A DNA stretch of 24,467 bases from JBAROU01 sp049642385 (GTDB lineage: Bacteria > Chloroflexota > Dehalococcoidia > DSTF01 > RBG-16-68-14). The first letter of the stretch is position 1. Each line of letters begins with the position of its first letter. Under the pieces are notes generated by a model. It was given only the letters and a program-made list of their open reading frames with translations. It did not search any database and was not told the origin of the DNA. The translations under genes and the position numbers were made by a program. The stretch spans positions 1 through 24,467 of the forward strand of contig JBAROU010000147.1 in NCBI GenBank assembly GCA_049642385.1, written 5' to 3'. Positions 6,645-14,272 of this stretch are shown one piece after another.

Positions 6645-7331
6645 GTGTACGCGATCGTGCTTGCAGGTGGGAAGGGCGAGCGGCTGCGGCCGCTTACGGC
6701 GGACCGGCCGAAGGTGATGGTGCTGCTGCGCGACAAACCGATCCTGGAGTACCAGATCGAGTGGCTGCGCGAGGGCGGCATCACTGATGTCGTGCTGTCG
6801 TGCGGGTACCTGCACGAGGTGATCCAGGACTACTTTTCGGATGGCAGCCGCTGGGGCGTACACATCTCGTACGCTATCGAGGACAAGCCTCTGGGGCGTG
6901 GTGGGGCGCTCAAGCTGGCGTATCGAAGCGTCGCGCCCGACGAGCCATACGTGATCGCGACGAACGGCGACAACGTCAACACGCAGCCCCTGGCGCCGAT
7001 GATCCGCCAGCACAAGCGCACCGACGCCGCCGGCACGTTGCTACTGGTGCAACTGCGCAGTCCGTACGGCATCGTACGGCAACAGGGGAAACGCATCCGC
7101 GGTTTCGAGGAGAAGCCGCTCCTGCCGCACTGGCTCAGCGCCGGTGTGTATGTGCTGAACCGCGAGTTCTTCGCCGACCTGCCGGACGTGGGTGACCACG
7201 AGGATGGCCTGTTTCCGAAACTGGCGTCGGAGGGGAAGCTGTATGGCTTCCGGTCGACGTCATACTGGAAGGCGATCGATACCGCGAAGGACCTCAAGGA
7301 GGCCGGCGAGCAACTGTCGGGAGCGACATAG
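6645..7331 (+). CDS. Sugar-phosphate nucleotidyltransferase (NTP_transferase family)
   Basis: A 228-residue single-domain enzyme that should join a sugar 1-phosphate to a nucleoside triphosphate, giving an NDP-sugar. The N-terminal signature is LAGGKGERLRPLT (6-18) with PK at 22-23. NGDN (106-109) supplies the metal-binding Asp, FEEKP (153-157) and SAGVYVL (164-170) match the sugar-binding region, and YWKAIDTAKDL near the C-terminus matches the usual W-x-D-I-G-T segment. There is no C-terminal left-handed beta-helix, so it is not a full GlmU or ManC. The isomerase next door, which can interconvert glucose-6-P and mannose-6-P, makes mannose-1-P guanylyltransferase a reasonable guess, but the base and sugar are not determined. 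Start GTG 6645 has only a distant GGGAGG (6628-6633). Confidence 0.85.
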   Translation: MYAIVLAGGKGERLRPLTADRPKVMVLLRDKPILEYQIEWLREGGITDVVLSCGYLHEVIQDYFSDGSRWGVHISYAIEDKPLGRGGALKLAYRSVAPDEPYVIATNGDNVNTQPLAPMIRQHKRTDAAGTLLLVQLRSPYGIVRQQGKRIRGFEEKPLLPHWLSAGVYVLNREFFADLPDVGDHEDGLFPKLASEGKLYGFRSTSYWKAIDTAKDLKEAGEQLSGAT

Positions 7332-7343
7332 GGCGGGAGTGTC

Positions 7344-8423
7344 ATGACGACGAACCAGGAGATATCTGTGCTAGATGACCGCGCGACCGTGGAACGTCTC
7401 GACCCAGAGGCGCTGCTCGGGCGTATCCAGGGGTTGCCGGAACAGTGCGATGAGGCGTGGCGCCGCGCGGAGGCGTTCGAGCTGCCAGGCGCGTATGCGA
7501 GCGCGCGCGAAGTGGTGGTGCTGGGGATGGGCGGCTCCGCGATCGCCGCGGACATCCTGCGGGTGCTGTCGCTGAAGACGGGTCGCAAACAGATCTCGGT
7601 TGTGCGCGGGTATGAGCTGCCGCCGTTCGTGGATGGCGAGACGCTGGTGGTGGCATGCAGCCACAGTGGCAACACAGAAGAGACTGTCTCAGCCTTCGAG
7701 CAGGCGCTGTCGGCGGGTGCGCAGACGCTGGTCGTGACGACGGGCGGGCGCATCGAGGCGCTGGCGCGCGCGCTCGATGTCCCCACGTTCGTGTACGAGT
7801 TTGCGGGTGAGCCGCGCTCGGCGCTGGGGCACCAGCTGATGGCGCTGCTATCCTTGGGCGGGCGCATCGGGCTGGTGGAGGCGCAGGCAGCAGCCGTGGC
7901 AGAGACGCTAACGCAGCTCCGCGGCCAGCGAGGACGGATCAGCTTCGACGTGCCGCTGGAGCGCAATTTCGCGAAGCAGGTGGCGAGCCGCCTCGTCGAC
8001 CGGCTGCCGGTCATCGTCGGTGCAGGTGTGCTCACGGAAGCGGCCCACCGCTGGAAGACGCAACTGAACGAGAACAGCAAGAGCTGGGCGTTGCACGAGG
8101 AGCTGCCGGAGCTCAACCACAATACTATCGTGGGGTTCGGGCTGCCACGCGAGCTGGTGGAGCGCATGCATGTGGTGTTCCTCTACCACGCGTCGTTGCA
8201 CGAGCGCGTACGGCTGCGCTACGAAATCACGGAGGAAGCGCTTGCAGAGGCCGGCGTGTCGCACGAGCGGGTCGTGGCGCAGGGCGAGAGCGCGCTGGCG
8301 CAGGTGCTCACATCGATCTACTTCGGTGATCTGACCAGCTACTACCTGGCGCTGCTGTACGGGGAGTCGCCAGCGCCAGTGAAGTCGCTCGATCATGTGA
8401 AGGCGCGGCTTTCCGAGCGCTAG
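7344..8423 (+). CDS. Bifunctional phosphoglucose/phosphomannose isomerase (SIS domains)
   Basis: The 359-residue protein has two SIS domains and matches the archaeal/bacterial Pgi/Pmi type, which interconverts glucose-6-P, mannose-6-P and fructose-6-P. Key segments are VVVLGMGGSAIAADIL (GMGGSAI 61-67), the phosphate-binding SHSGNTEE (106-113), PRSALG (157-162), NENSK (242-246) and ELPELNHN (253-260), the last two carrying the likely catalytic Glu/His region. The ATG at 7344 lies 12 nt after the nucleotidyltransferase stop, with GGGAG close upstream, so the two genes are co-transcribed. Together they would route hexose phosphates toward an activated sugar. It is the last gene of the plus-strand block before the terminator at 8449-8478. 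Confidence 0.9.
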   Translation: MTTNQEISVLDDRATVERLDPEALLGRIQGLPEQCDEAWRRAEAFELPGAYASAREVVVLGMGGSAIAADILRVLSLKTGRKQISVVRGYELPPFVDGETLVVACSHSGNTEETVSAFEQALSAGAQTLVVTTGGRIEALARALDVPTFVYEFAGEPRSALGHQLMALLSLGGRIGLVEAQAAAVAETLTQLRGQRGRISFDVPLERNFAKQVASRLVDRLPVIVGAGVLTEAAHRWKTQLNENSKSWALHEELPELNHNTIVGFGLPRELVERMHVVFLYHASLHERVRLRYEITEEALAEAGVSHERVVAQGESALAQVLTSIYFGDLTSYYLALLYGESPAPVKSLDHVKARLSER

Positions 8424-8448
8424 TTGCTCGTTGTTGGTTGCTGGTGGT

Positions 8449-8478
8449 GCCAGGCTGAAGCCTGGCCCTCGTGTTTTT
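8449..8478 (+). terminator. Intrinsic terminator ending the plus-strand operon
   Basis: GCCAGGC (8449-8455) and GCCTGGC (8460-8466) form a 7-bp stem with a TGAA loop, and a T5 run follows at 8474-8478. It sits 26 nt after the isomerase stop and 16 nt from the end of the converging rpsI. The T-run lies on the plus-strand side only, so the minus-strand ribosomal transcript may end here by the same hairpin less efficiently, or by Rho. Confidence 0.65.
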
Positions 8479-8493
8479 GGAGGGACGCCGCGG

Positions 8494-8892
8494 TTAGCGC
8501 TTCGTGTACTGCGGGGCCTTGCGCGCGCGCTTGAGGCCGTACTTCTTCCGTTCCTTCACCCGCGGGTCGCGCGTGAGGAAGCCGCCGCGACGGAGTGGCT
8601 TACGCGCGTTCTCGTCGGCGACGACGAGGGCGCGGGCGATGCCGTGCGCGACGGCGTCTGCCCAGGCGCTGATGCCGCCGCCGCGCACCTTCACCTGCGC
8701 GCGATAGCGCCCTGCAGCTTCGGCGAGCGCGAACGGCTGGGTGGCCGTGTGGCGGTCGCGCAGGCGGGGGAAGACGTCCTCCAGCGTGCGGTCGTTGATA
8801 ACAACATCGCCGGTGCCGGGGTAGAGTCGCACGCGCGCGACGGCGCTCTTACGACGGCCGGTGGCGTAGTGGTAGCGTTGATCGGCGCTCAT
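8494..8892 (-). CDS. rpsI: 30S ribosomal protein S9
   Basis: This 132-residue protein is a small-subunit component whose C-terminal tail reaches the P-site tRNA. It carries the family signatures YATGRRKSAVARVRL near the N-terminus, GGGISAWADAVAHGIARAL in the middle, and the basic C-terminus KKYGLKRARKAPQYTKR ending in the invariant Lys-Arg. The ATG overlaps the rplM stop as ATGA (8889-8892), so the pair is translationally coupled. It is the last gene of the minus-strand ribosomal block. Confidence 0.97.
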   Translation of the reverse strand: MSADQRYHYATGRRKSAVARVRLYPGTGDVVINDRTLEDVFPRLRDRHTATQPFALAEAAGRYRAQVKVRGGGISAWADAVAHGIARALVVADENARKPLRRGGFLTRDPRVKERKKYGLKRARKAPQYTKR

Positions 8893-9353
8893 GCGCTGAC
8901 CTCGCTCGGTGTTGCTTCGGCCCTGCGCTGACGCTTGCCGGCGTTGACCTGCGCTTCGTGGGGGTGGTCAGGGCCCGCGTAGACCTTGAGGTGGCCCAGG
9001 ATCTTGCGGCCCAGGCGGTTGTGCGGGATCATGCCTTTCACGGCCTTCTGGACCGCTCGTTCGGGGTGGGTCTGGAGCATGCGCTCCAGCGACGTTTCCT
9101 TGAGGCCGCCGGGGTAGCCCGTGTGGCGGTAGTAGGTCTTTTGCTGGAGCTTATTGCCGGTGGTGCGTACCTTATCGGCGTTTACGACGACGACGAAATC
9201 GCCGTTGTCCATGTGCGGCGTGAAGGTAGGGCGGTACTTGCCGCGCAAGAGCTGCGCGACCTGGGACGCCAGCCGGCCCAAGGCCTGGCCTTCCGCGTCC
9301 AGCACGTGCCAGCGCGTCTCGACGTCTTTTGCCCTGAGGGTGTAGGTCTTCAT
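8889..9353 (-). CDS. rplM: 50S ribosomal protein L13
   Basis: A 154-residue early-assembly protein of the large subunit. It contains WHVLDAEGQALGRLAS, LRGK...FTPHMDNGDFVVVVNA, the YYRHTGYPGGL segment and GMIPHNRLGRKIL, all typical of L13. The C-terminus runs about ten residues past the usual YAGPDHPHEAQ end with a Lys/Arg then Glu/Ser-rich tail. The start overlaps the truA stop (ATGA, 9350-9353) and the stop overlaps rpsI. The rplM-rpsI pair is nearly universal. Confidence 0.97.
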   Translation of the reverse strand: MKTYTLRAKDVETRWHVLDAEGQALGRLASQVAQLLRGKYRPTFTPHMDNGDFVVVVNADKVRTTGNKLQQKTYYRHTGYPGGLKETSLERMLQTHPERAVQKAVKGMIPHNRLGRKILGHLKVYAGPDHPHEAQVNAGKRQRRAEATPSEVSA

Positions 9354-10147
9354 ATCGACTGCTTATCATAGCGCGTTGGCTCGTTGAGGTCGAGGCCATA
9401 GTAGGCGACATTCACGAGGCAAAGGCCGTGAGCCGGCGCGAGGGGACCGGCGCTATTCGGCTCTGCGTGGCGGAGAACGGCTTTGAACGCCGATAGGCTG
9501 AGCCTGCCGCGGCCGACCTGGGCCAGGGCGCCGGCCGTCCGGCGCATCTGCTGACGGAGGAAGGCGGTCGCCTGAATGTCGAGGGTGATGACGGGGCCGC
9601 GACGATCGAGGTCGCAGCGCTGGACGCAGCGGACGGTCGTGACGTCCTCGCGGCGGCTGAAGGCGGCGAAGTCGTGTTCGCCGACGAGATAACCGGCGGC
9701 CCGGCGCATGCGCTCGATGTCGAGTGGCTCAGCGACATGCCAGGCGCGCGTGCGCCAGAGAGGCGAGCGGGCGGTCGCGTTGTAGATGGAGTACCGGTAG
9801 GTGCGGGAGGCGGCGTGGCGGCGCGGGTCGAAGTCGTCCGGCGCATCGAGGGCGTGGCGGACGGCGATGTCGTCCGGGAGCCAGGCGTTGAGTCCACGGG
9901 CGAAGACATCGGTCTTGAGGCGGGAGGCGGTGGTGAAGGCGACGACTTGCGCCCAAGCATGAACGCCGGCGTCGGTGCGGCCGGCGAAGGCGACGCGAAT
10001 GCGTTTGCCCGTGAGGCGCTCGAGCGCCACTTCGAGCTCGTCCTGGATGGTGGGGCCGCGCTTCTGGATCTGGGAGCCGAGGTACTGGCTACCGTCGTAC
10101 TCGAGGACGAGGGCGATGCGTCTCTCTCGATCGGGCCTTGGGGTCAC
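9350..10147 (-). CDS. truA: tRNA pseudouridine(38-40) synthase
   Basis: TruA makes pseudouridine at positions 38-40 of tRNA anticodon stems. The 265-residue protein has the family's catalytic motif AGRTDAGVHAWAQV with the nucleophilic Asp59, the N-terminal LEYDGSQYLGSQIQ, the R-T-Y-R-Y-x-I segment, and FLRQQMRR near the C-terminus. The start is GTG 10147, overlapping the rplQ stop as GTGA (10144-10147), and its own stop overlaps rplM. The rplQ-truA-rplM-rpsI order is common in Gram-positive and related phyla. Confidence 0.94.
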   Translation of the reverse strand: MTPRPDRERRIALVLEYDGSQYLGSQIQKRGPTIQDELEVALERLTGKRIRVAFAGRTDAGVHAWAQVVAFTTASRLKTDVFARGLNAWLPDDIAVRHALDAPDDFDPRRHAASRTYRYSIYNATARSPLWRTRAWHVAEPLDIERMRRAAGYLVGEHDFAAFSRREDVTTVRCVQRCDLDRRGPVITLDIQATAFLRQQMRRTAGALAQVGRGRLSLSAFKAVLRHAEPNSAGPLAPAHGLCLVNVAYYGLDLNEPTRYDKQSI

Positions 10148-10503
10148 TCGTCTTGGAGCAGCTGGAGCTGTACGAGGGGCGCGCCGTCGCCGCCGCGCGG
10201 GCCAAGCTTGACGATGCGGGTGTAGCCGCCGCTCCGGTCGGTGTAGCGCGGCGCGAGTTCGTCGAAGACCTTGGTGACGATGGTCTTGTCGTTCAAGAAG
10301 CTGAGCGCCTGGCGGCGGGCGTGGAGGCTACCATCCTTCCCGAGCGTAATCATCTGCTCGGCGGGGCGGCGCGCTTCCTTCGCGCGCGCCTCGGTCGTCT
10401 TGATCGATTCGTGGGTGAGGAGGTCCTTCACCAGATTGCGGAGCATCGCCTTCCGGTGGGGCGTCGGGCGGTTGAGCTTGCGTTGAGTGAGTCGATGGCG
10501 CAT
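10144..10503 (-). CDS. rplQ: 50S ribosomal protein L17
   Basis: A 119-residue large-subunit protein near the peptide exit tunnel. It begins with MRHRLTQRKLNRPTPHRKAML, followed by RNLVKDLLTHESIKTTEARAKEAR, both hallmark L17 segments, and ends with GGYTRIVKLGPRGGDGAP. The start is the ATG at 10503, 29 nt after the rpoA stop. The stop overlaps the truA GTG. Confidence 0.97.
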   Translation of the reverse strand: MRHRLTQRKLNRPTPHRKAMLRNLVKDLLTHESIKTTEARAKEARRPAEQMITLGKDGSLHARRQALSFLNDKTIVTKVFDELAPRYTDRSGGYTRIVKLGPRGGDGAPLVQLQLLQDE

Positions 10504-10532
10504 GGTGCGTTCCTGAGCGCGTTGGCGCTCCT

Positions 10533-11639
10533 CTATTCCTGTTCCTTCTCGATTAGCTCGGACGGGTCCTCGCCGGCCTCTTTGAGTGCCTGGATGAGGG
10601 CGGCGCCGAGCGGGCTGAGGGAATCGGTCTCGCCATTCGTGCCGAAGTCGTCTGAGGCGTCTCCCTGGAGGAAGTCGCGCTCGATCAACTTGGCCTTGAG
10701 TTCGTCGTAGGACTTGCGCCCGAAGTTGCGCAGCCCAAGCAGCTCGTCCTCGTTCTTCATCAGCACGTCTCGGACGGTCATTAATCCGGTGCGCTTGAGG
10801 CAGTTGTAGGCGCGCACCGAGAGGTCGAGATCTTCGATCGGTGTGTTGTAGCGGTCTTCTGAGAGCGCGATACCGCGGCCGACGCCGTGCTCGATCATCG
10901 TCGGCTCGGGCTTGCCGAGCTGGGAGAAGATGCCGAGCTCTTCGCGGAGGACGTCGGCGCTCTGGCTGATGGCGTCGATGCCGTTGATGCTGCCGTCAGT
11001 CCAGACTTCCAGGATCAGCTTGTCGAAGTTCGTGAGGCCGCCGACGCGGGTATGCTCCGTGCGGTAGTTCACCTTGCGCACGGGTGTGAAGATCGCGTCG
11101 ACCGGGATCACGCCAATGGGGAGGCCGTCGGACTGGTCGGCAGGCAGATAGCCGCGGCCCTGTTCGACGGTGAACTCGATCGTGAGGTGCGACTTGTTGG
11201 TGTCGAGCGTAGCGAGGTAGAGATCGGGGTTGACGATCTCGTAATCCGCGGCGACCTGAATGTCGCTGGCATGCACCTCGCCGGGGCCCTTCGCCTCAAG
11301 GTACATCTTGGCGGGGCGGTCGGAGAGGGCACGGAGGCGGAGCTCCTTGATGCTGAGGAGGAGCTCGATGGTGTCCTCCTTGACGCCCTTCACGGTGGAG
11401 AACTCGTGCTCGACCTCATCGATACGCACCGCGGTGACCGCGGCGCCGGGCAGCGAGCTGAGCAGCAGGCGTCGCAGGGCGTTGCCCACGGTGATGCCGA
11501 AGCCCGCCGACAGCGGCTCGGCGATGATACGGACGTAGTTCTCCGACTCTTCCTCGACGGTGATGTGGGGAGATTCCAGCTCAGGCGAGGGGAATCCACC
11601 TTGCACGGCGGGTTCGAGTTCGAAGGTAGCGGGGTTCAT
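10533..11639 (-). CDS. rpoA: DNA-directed RNA polymerase subunit alpha
   Basis: RpoA dimerises to nucleate RNA polymerase assembly and contacts promoter UP elements and activators. The N-terminal domain carries FGITVGNALRRLLLSSLPGAAV and the KGVKEDTIE segment. The C-terminal domain, about residues 265-325, has IEDLDLSVRAYNCLK with the Arg and Asn used for DNA contact, then LRNFGRKSYDELK. At 368 residues it is longer than the usual 310-340: the last 43 residues form an acidic linker plus a predicted amphipathic helix (GAALIQALKEAGEDPSELI). The start ATG 11639 has AGAGG 8 nt upstream and follows rpsD by 16 nt. Confidence 0.97.
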   Translation of the reverse strand: MNPATFELEPAVQGGFPSPELESPHITVEEESENYVRIIAEPLSAGFGITVGNALRRLLLSSLPGAAVTAVRIDEVEHEFSTVKGVKEDTIELLLSIKELRLRALSDRPAKMYLEAKGPGEVHASDIQVAADYEIVNPDLYLATLDTNKSHLTIEFTVEQGRGYLPADQSDGLPIGVIPVDAIFTPVRKVNYRTEHTRVGGLTNFDKLILEVWTDGSINGIDAISQSADVLREELGIFSQLGKPEPTMIEHGVGRGIALSEDRYNTPIEDLDLSVRAYNCLKRTGLMTVRDVLMKNEDELLGLRNFGRKSYDELKAKLIERDFLQGDASDDFGTNGETDSLSPLGAALIQALKEAGEDPSELIEKEQE

Positions 11640-11655
11640 ATAACCGACCTCTCTC

Positions 11656-12291
11656 TTAGCGCGAATAGAATTCCACGATGACCGCGGGATCGAACTTGGC
11701 GCCTACCTGCGCGACGTCTGGCAGAGCGATGACGCGACCAGTCATGGCGGCGGCGTCGACGCCGAGCCAATCGGGGACTTCCTTGCTCTGCATGTTGTCT
11801 TGAATGAGCTTGAACAGCTCCGTCTTCCGCCCCTTGGGCGACCACGCGATCTCATCACCTACCTTCAGGGCGCAGGACGGGATGTCCGTCTTGCGGCCGT
11901 TGAGCATGATGTGGCCGTGCCGGACCACCTGACGGGCCTGGTTGCGGGAGTCGCCGAAGCCGAGGCGAAACACCACGTTATCGAGGCGCAGCTCCAGGAA
12001 GCGCACGAGGTTTTCGCCGGTGACGCCGGCGCGTCGCACCGCTTGGGCGTAGTAGCGCCGGAACTGGCCTTCCATGATGCCGTAGGTGAACCGGCCGCGC
12101 TGCTTCTGCTGGAGCTGGAGCGCGCGGTCCGACATGCGCCGGCGGCGCGCGCCGAATGTCTTCTGCTGGCCGGGTGGCGTGGGCCGGCGCTCGAAGGCGC
12201 ATTTGGGCGTGAGGCAGCGATCGCCCTTGAGGTAGAGCTTGTCGCCGTAGCGGCGGCAGAGTCGGCAGACGGGTCCGGTATATCGGGCCAC
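11656..12291 (-). CDS. rpsD: 30S ribosomal protein S4, zinc-binding (C+) form
   Basis: S4 is a primary 16S rRNA-binding protein that nucleates the 30S body. The 211-residue protein has an N-terminal zinc knuckle, C9-x2-C12 and C26-x4-C31, so it is the C+ type. The S4 RNA-binding domain includes LELRLDNVVFRLGF, ARQVVRHGHIMLNGRK and the following GDEIAW segment. The GTG start at 12291 has AGGAGG at 5-nt spacing, and that Shine-Dalgarno overlaps the rpsK stop (TAAGGAGG). Confidence 0.97.
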   Translation of the reverse strand: MARYTGPVCRLCRRYGDKLYLKGDRCLTPKCAFERRPTPPGQQKTFGARRRRMSDRALQLQQKQRGRFTYGIMEGQFRRYYAQAVRRAGVTGENLVRFLELRLDNVVFRLGFGDSRNQARQVVRHGHIMLNGRKTDIPSCALKVGDEIAWSPKGRKTELFKLIQDNMQSKEVPDWLGVDAAAMTGRVIALPDVAQVGAKFDPAVIVEFYSR

Positions 12292-12301
12292 GAAGTCCTC
12301 C

Positions 12302-12691
12302 TTAGTTGCGGGGCCGCTTGCGCGCGCGGCAGCCGTTGTGGGGCATCGGGGTCACGTCGCGGATGCTCTGGATGGATAGGCCGGCGGCTTCGAGCGAGCG
12401 GATGGCAGCCTCGCGGCCGGAACCCGGGCCCTTCACCATGACATCGATCTGGCGCATGCCGTGCTCCATGGCGCGCCTGGCGGCCTGCTCTGCGGCGAGG
12501 CCGGCGGCGTAGGGTGTGGACTTGCGGGATCCTTTGAAGCCAGCGGTACCGGCGCTGCCCTTGGAGACCACGTTGCCGTTCGGGTCGGTGAGCGTGATGA
12601 TGGTGTTGTTGAACGTGGAGCGGATGTACGCCTTACCCCTGGGTACGGACTTTCGCTCCCGGCGCCGCGAACGATTCTTGCGCTCTGCCAT
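12302..12691 (-). CDS. rpsK: 30S ribosomal protein S11
   Basis: S11 lies on the 30S platform beside the mRNA exit. The 129-residue protein shows STFNNTIITLTDPNGNV, KGSRKSTPYAAGLAAE, KGPGSGREAAIRSLEAAG and the C-terminal RDVTPMPHNGCRARKRPRN, the expected family signatures. A lysine-rich N-terminus (MAERKNRSRRRERKS) is typical. AGGAG lies just ahead of ATG 12691, 10 nt after the rpsM stop. Confidence 0.97.
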   Translation of the reverse strand: MAERKNRSRRRERKSVPRGKAYIRSTFNNTIITLTDPNGNVVSKGSAGTAGFKGSRKSTPYAAGLAAEQAARRAMEHGMRQIDVMVKGPGSGREAAIRSLEAAGLSIQSIRDVTPMPHNGCRARKRPRN

Positions 12692-12701
12692 CTACGCTCT
12701 C

Positions 12702-13085
12702 CTACTTCTTCGCCATGACGCGGCGCCTGCCGGCGACGGTCTTGCGCGGCCCCTTGCGGCTGCGGGCGTTGGTGCGGGTGCGCTGGCCGTGCACGGGTAG
12801 GCCACGGCGGTGCCTGATGCCGCGATAGCAGTTGATCTCGATCAGGCGCTGGATGTTCTGACGTACCTCTCGGCGGAGGTCACCTTCAACGGTGCGAGAG
12901 CGGTCGATGACTTCGCGGATGCGGCTGACCTCGTCGTCGGTGAGGTCGCGCACCTTGGTGGCGCCGTCGACCTGGGCTTGCTGGCAGATCTCCTTGGCCG
13001 CGGCAATGCCGATGCCATAGATGTAGCGCAGCGAAACCTCGACGCGCTTGTCGCGAGGGATGTCAATGCCGGCGATTCGCGCCAT
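12702..13085 (-). CDS. rpsM: 30S ribosomal protein S13
   Basis: S13 is in the 30S head and contacts the P-site tRNA and the L5 bridge. The 127-residue protein starts with MARIAGIDIPRDKRVEVSL, continues through YIYGIGIAAAKEI, CYRGIRHRRGLPVHGQRT and ends with the basic RKGPRKTVAGRRRVMAKK. The frame is open upstream, but ATG 13085 is right: it begins the conserved N-terminus and has AGGAGG 8 nt upstream, overlapping the rpmJ stop. Confidence 0.97.
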   Translation of the reverse strand: MARIAGIDIPRDKRVEVSLRYIYGIGIAAAKEICQQAQVDGATKVRDLTDDEVSRIREVIDRSRTVEGDLRREVRQNIQRLIEINCYRGIRHRRGLPVHGQRTRTNARSRKGPRKTVAGRRRVMAKK

Positions 13086-13096
13086 CCTGGTTCCTC

Positions 13097-13210
13097 CTAG
13101 CCCTGCCGTTGCTTGTGCTTCGGGTTCTCGCAGATGATCCGGACGATGCCGCGCCGGCGGATGATCTGGCACTTGTCACAGCGGCGCTTGACGGAAGCCT
13201 GTACCTTCAT
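13097..13210 (-). CDS. rpmJ: 50S ribosomal protein L36, zinc-binding form
   Basis: This 37-residue protein begins MKVQASVKRRCDKCQIIRRR and ends ENPKHKQRQG. Cys11, Cys14, Cys27 and His32 form the C-C-C-H zinc site of the C+ L36 type. L36 stabilises large-subunit rRNA near the peptidyl transferase centre. The infA-rpmJ-rpsM order is the usual one. The TAG stop is part of the rpsM Shine-Dalgarno. Confidence 0.97.
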   Translation of the reverse strand: MKVQASVKRRCDKCQIIRRRGIVRIICENPKHKQRQG

Positions 13211-13223
13211 CGTTCCGTTTGTC

Positions 13224-13442
13224 CTACCTGAATCGATACGTGATCCGGCCGCGGTTCAGGTCGTAGGGCGAAAGCTCGACCAGGACTCTGTCGCCGGGGA
13301 GGATCTTGATGTAGTTCATGCGCATCTTGCCCGAGATGTGGGCGAGTACGTCGTGGCCGTTTGGGAGGTCCACGGTGAACATGGCGTTCGGCAGTGGCTC
13401 CCGCACCACACCCTCGACTTCGATAGCGTCCTTTTTTGCCAT
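13224..13442 (-). CDS. infA: Translation initiation factor IF-1
   Basis: IF-1 is a 72-residue S1/OB-fold protein that occupies the 30S A site during initiation. The sequence MAKKDAIEVEGVVREPLPNA, GHDVLAHISGKMRMNYIKIL and YDLNRGRITYRFR is near-canonical in length and content. ATG 13442 follows the map stop by 10 nt, with GAGGGAG as the ribosome-binding site. Confidence 0.98.
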   Translation of the reverse strand: MAKKDAIEVEGVVREPLPNAMFTVDLPNGHDVLAHISGKMRMNYIKILPGDRVLVELSPYDLNRGRITYRFR

Positions 13443-13452
13443 GCTCCCTCGT

Positions 13453-14256
13453 TCAGCTCCTTCGTTCGGCGGCCATGGCGGGCGCTACGCCCAGCGGCTC
13501 TTCGCTGTCGCGCAGCGTGAGCACTTCCGGGCCCGCGTCCGTGACGGCGATGGTGTGCTCGAAGTGAGCCGAGAGGCTACCATCGAGCGTGCTGACCGTC
13601 CAGCCGTCGTTATGCTTCTTGGTGCGCCAGTCGCCCATCGTCACCATCGGTTCCAGGGCGAGCACCATACCTTTGCGCAACACAGGGCCGCGAGCGGGTT
13701 CCCCGTAGTTGGGCACTTGCGGATCTTCGTGCATGTCGCGTCCGACGCCGTGACCAACGTACTCGCGGACGACGCCGTAGTCGCGCGACTCTGCGTACGT
13801 TTGGATGGTGTGCGACACTGCTCCCAAACGCGCGCCGACTCGTAGCGCTTCGATGCCGTGACGGAGCGATTGGTACGTGACGTCGATGAGCCGCTGCGCT
13901 TCCTCGCTGATGCGGCCGACGCCCACGGTGAGCGCGGAATCGCCGACGAAGCCCTGGCATGTCGCACCGAGGTCGATGCTGACGATGTCGCCCTCGTTGA
14001 GGGCGCGCTTACCGGGGATCCCGTGGACGATTTCGTCGTTGACCGACACGCACACATGCGCCGGATACCCCTGGTAGCCCAGAAAGGTGGGCACCACGTT
14101 CCGCCGCTGATACTCCTCTTCGACTATTTTATCAAGATCGCGAATGATAAGGCCAGGGCGAACCTCGGCGGCGAGGATATCGAGGACCTCTCCCACCACC
14201 CTGCCGGCCTTGCGCATGAGGGCGATCTCGTCGTCCGACTTGATGATAATCGGCAT
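13453..14256 (-). CDS. map: Methionine aminopeptidase, type I
   Basis: MetAP removes the initiator methionine from nascent proteins. The 267-residue enzyme has the five metal ligands of the pita-bread fold: Asp95 in SIDLGA, Asp106 in GDSALT, His169 in GHGVGRDMHEDP, Glu202 in LALEPM and Glu233 in FEHTIAVT. His78 in VHGIPGK is the substrate-site histidine. There is no N-terminal SH3-binding or zinc-finger extension, so it is a simple type Ia enzyme. ATG 14256, preceded by AGGAAGG, starts the conserved MPIIIKSDDEIALMRKAG; an upstream in-frame extension is not supported. Confidence 0.96.
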   Translation of the reverse strand: MPIIIKSDDEIALMRKAGRVVGEVLDILAAEVRPGLIIRDLDKIVEEEYQRRNVVPTFLGYQGYPAHVCVSVNDEIVHGIPGKRALNEGDIVSIDLGATCQGFVGDSALTVGVGRISEEAQRLIDVTYQSLRHGIEALRVGARLGAVSHTIQTYAESRDYGVVREYVGHGVGRDMHEDPQVPNYGEPARGPVLRKGMVLALEPMVTMGDWRTKKHNDGWTVSTLDGSLSAHFEHTIAVTDAGPEVLTLRDSEEPLGVAPAMAAERRS

Positions 14257-14266
14257 AGACCTTCCT

Positions 14267-14272
14267 ATTGTA
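14267..14272 (-). promoter_or_regulatory. Possible internal -10 element upstream of map
   Basis: TACAAT (minus strand) lies in the 118-nt gap between adk and map, one of the larger gaps in the ribosomal block. No convincing -35 is found 17 bp upstream (TCGAAT, 3 of 6). Initiation here would give a very short leader ahead of the AGGAAGG and ATG 14256, so a dedicated map-infA promoter is possible but weakly supported. Confidence 0.25.

Noticed and set aside
6830..8167. 445-codon minus-strand frame opposite the sugar genes
   Set aside because: Ser/Arg/Pro-rich shadow translation; both sense genes have full catalytic motifs.
10887..11681. 264-codon plus-strand frame opposite rpoA
   Set aside because: Shadow of the rpoA codon pattern; low-complexity Asp/Glu/Val-rich translation with no family motif.
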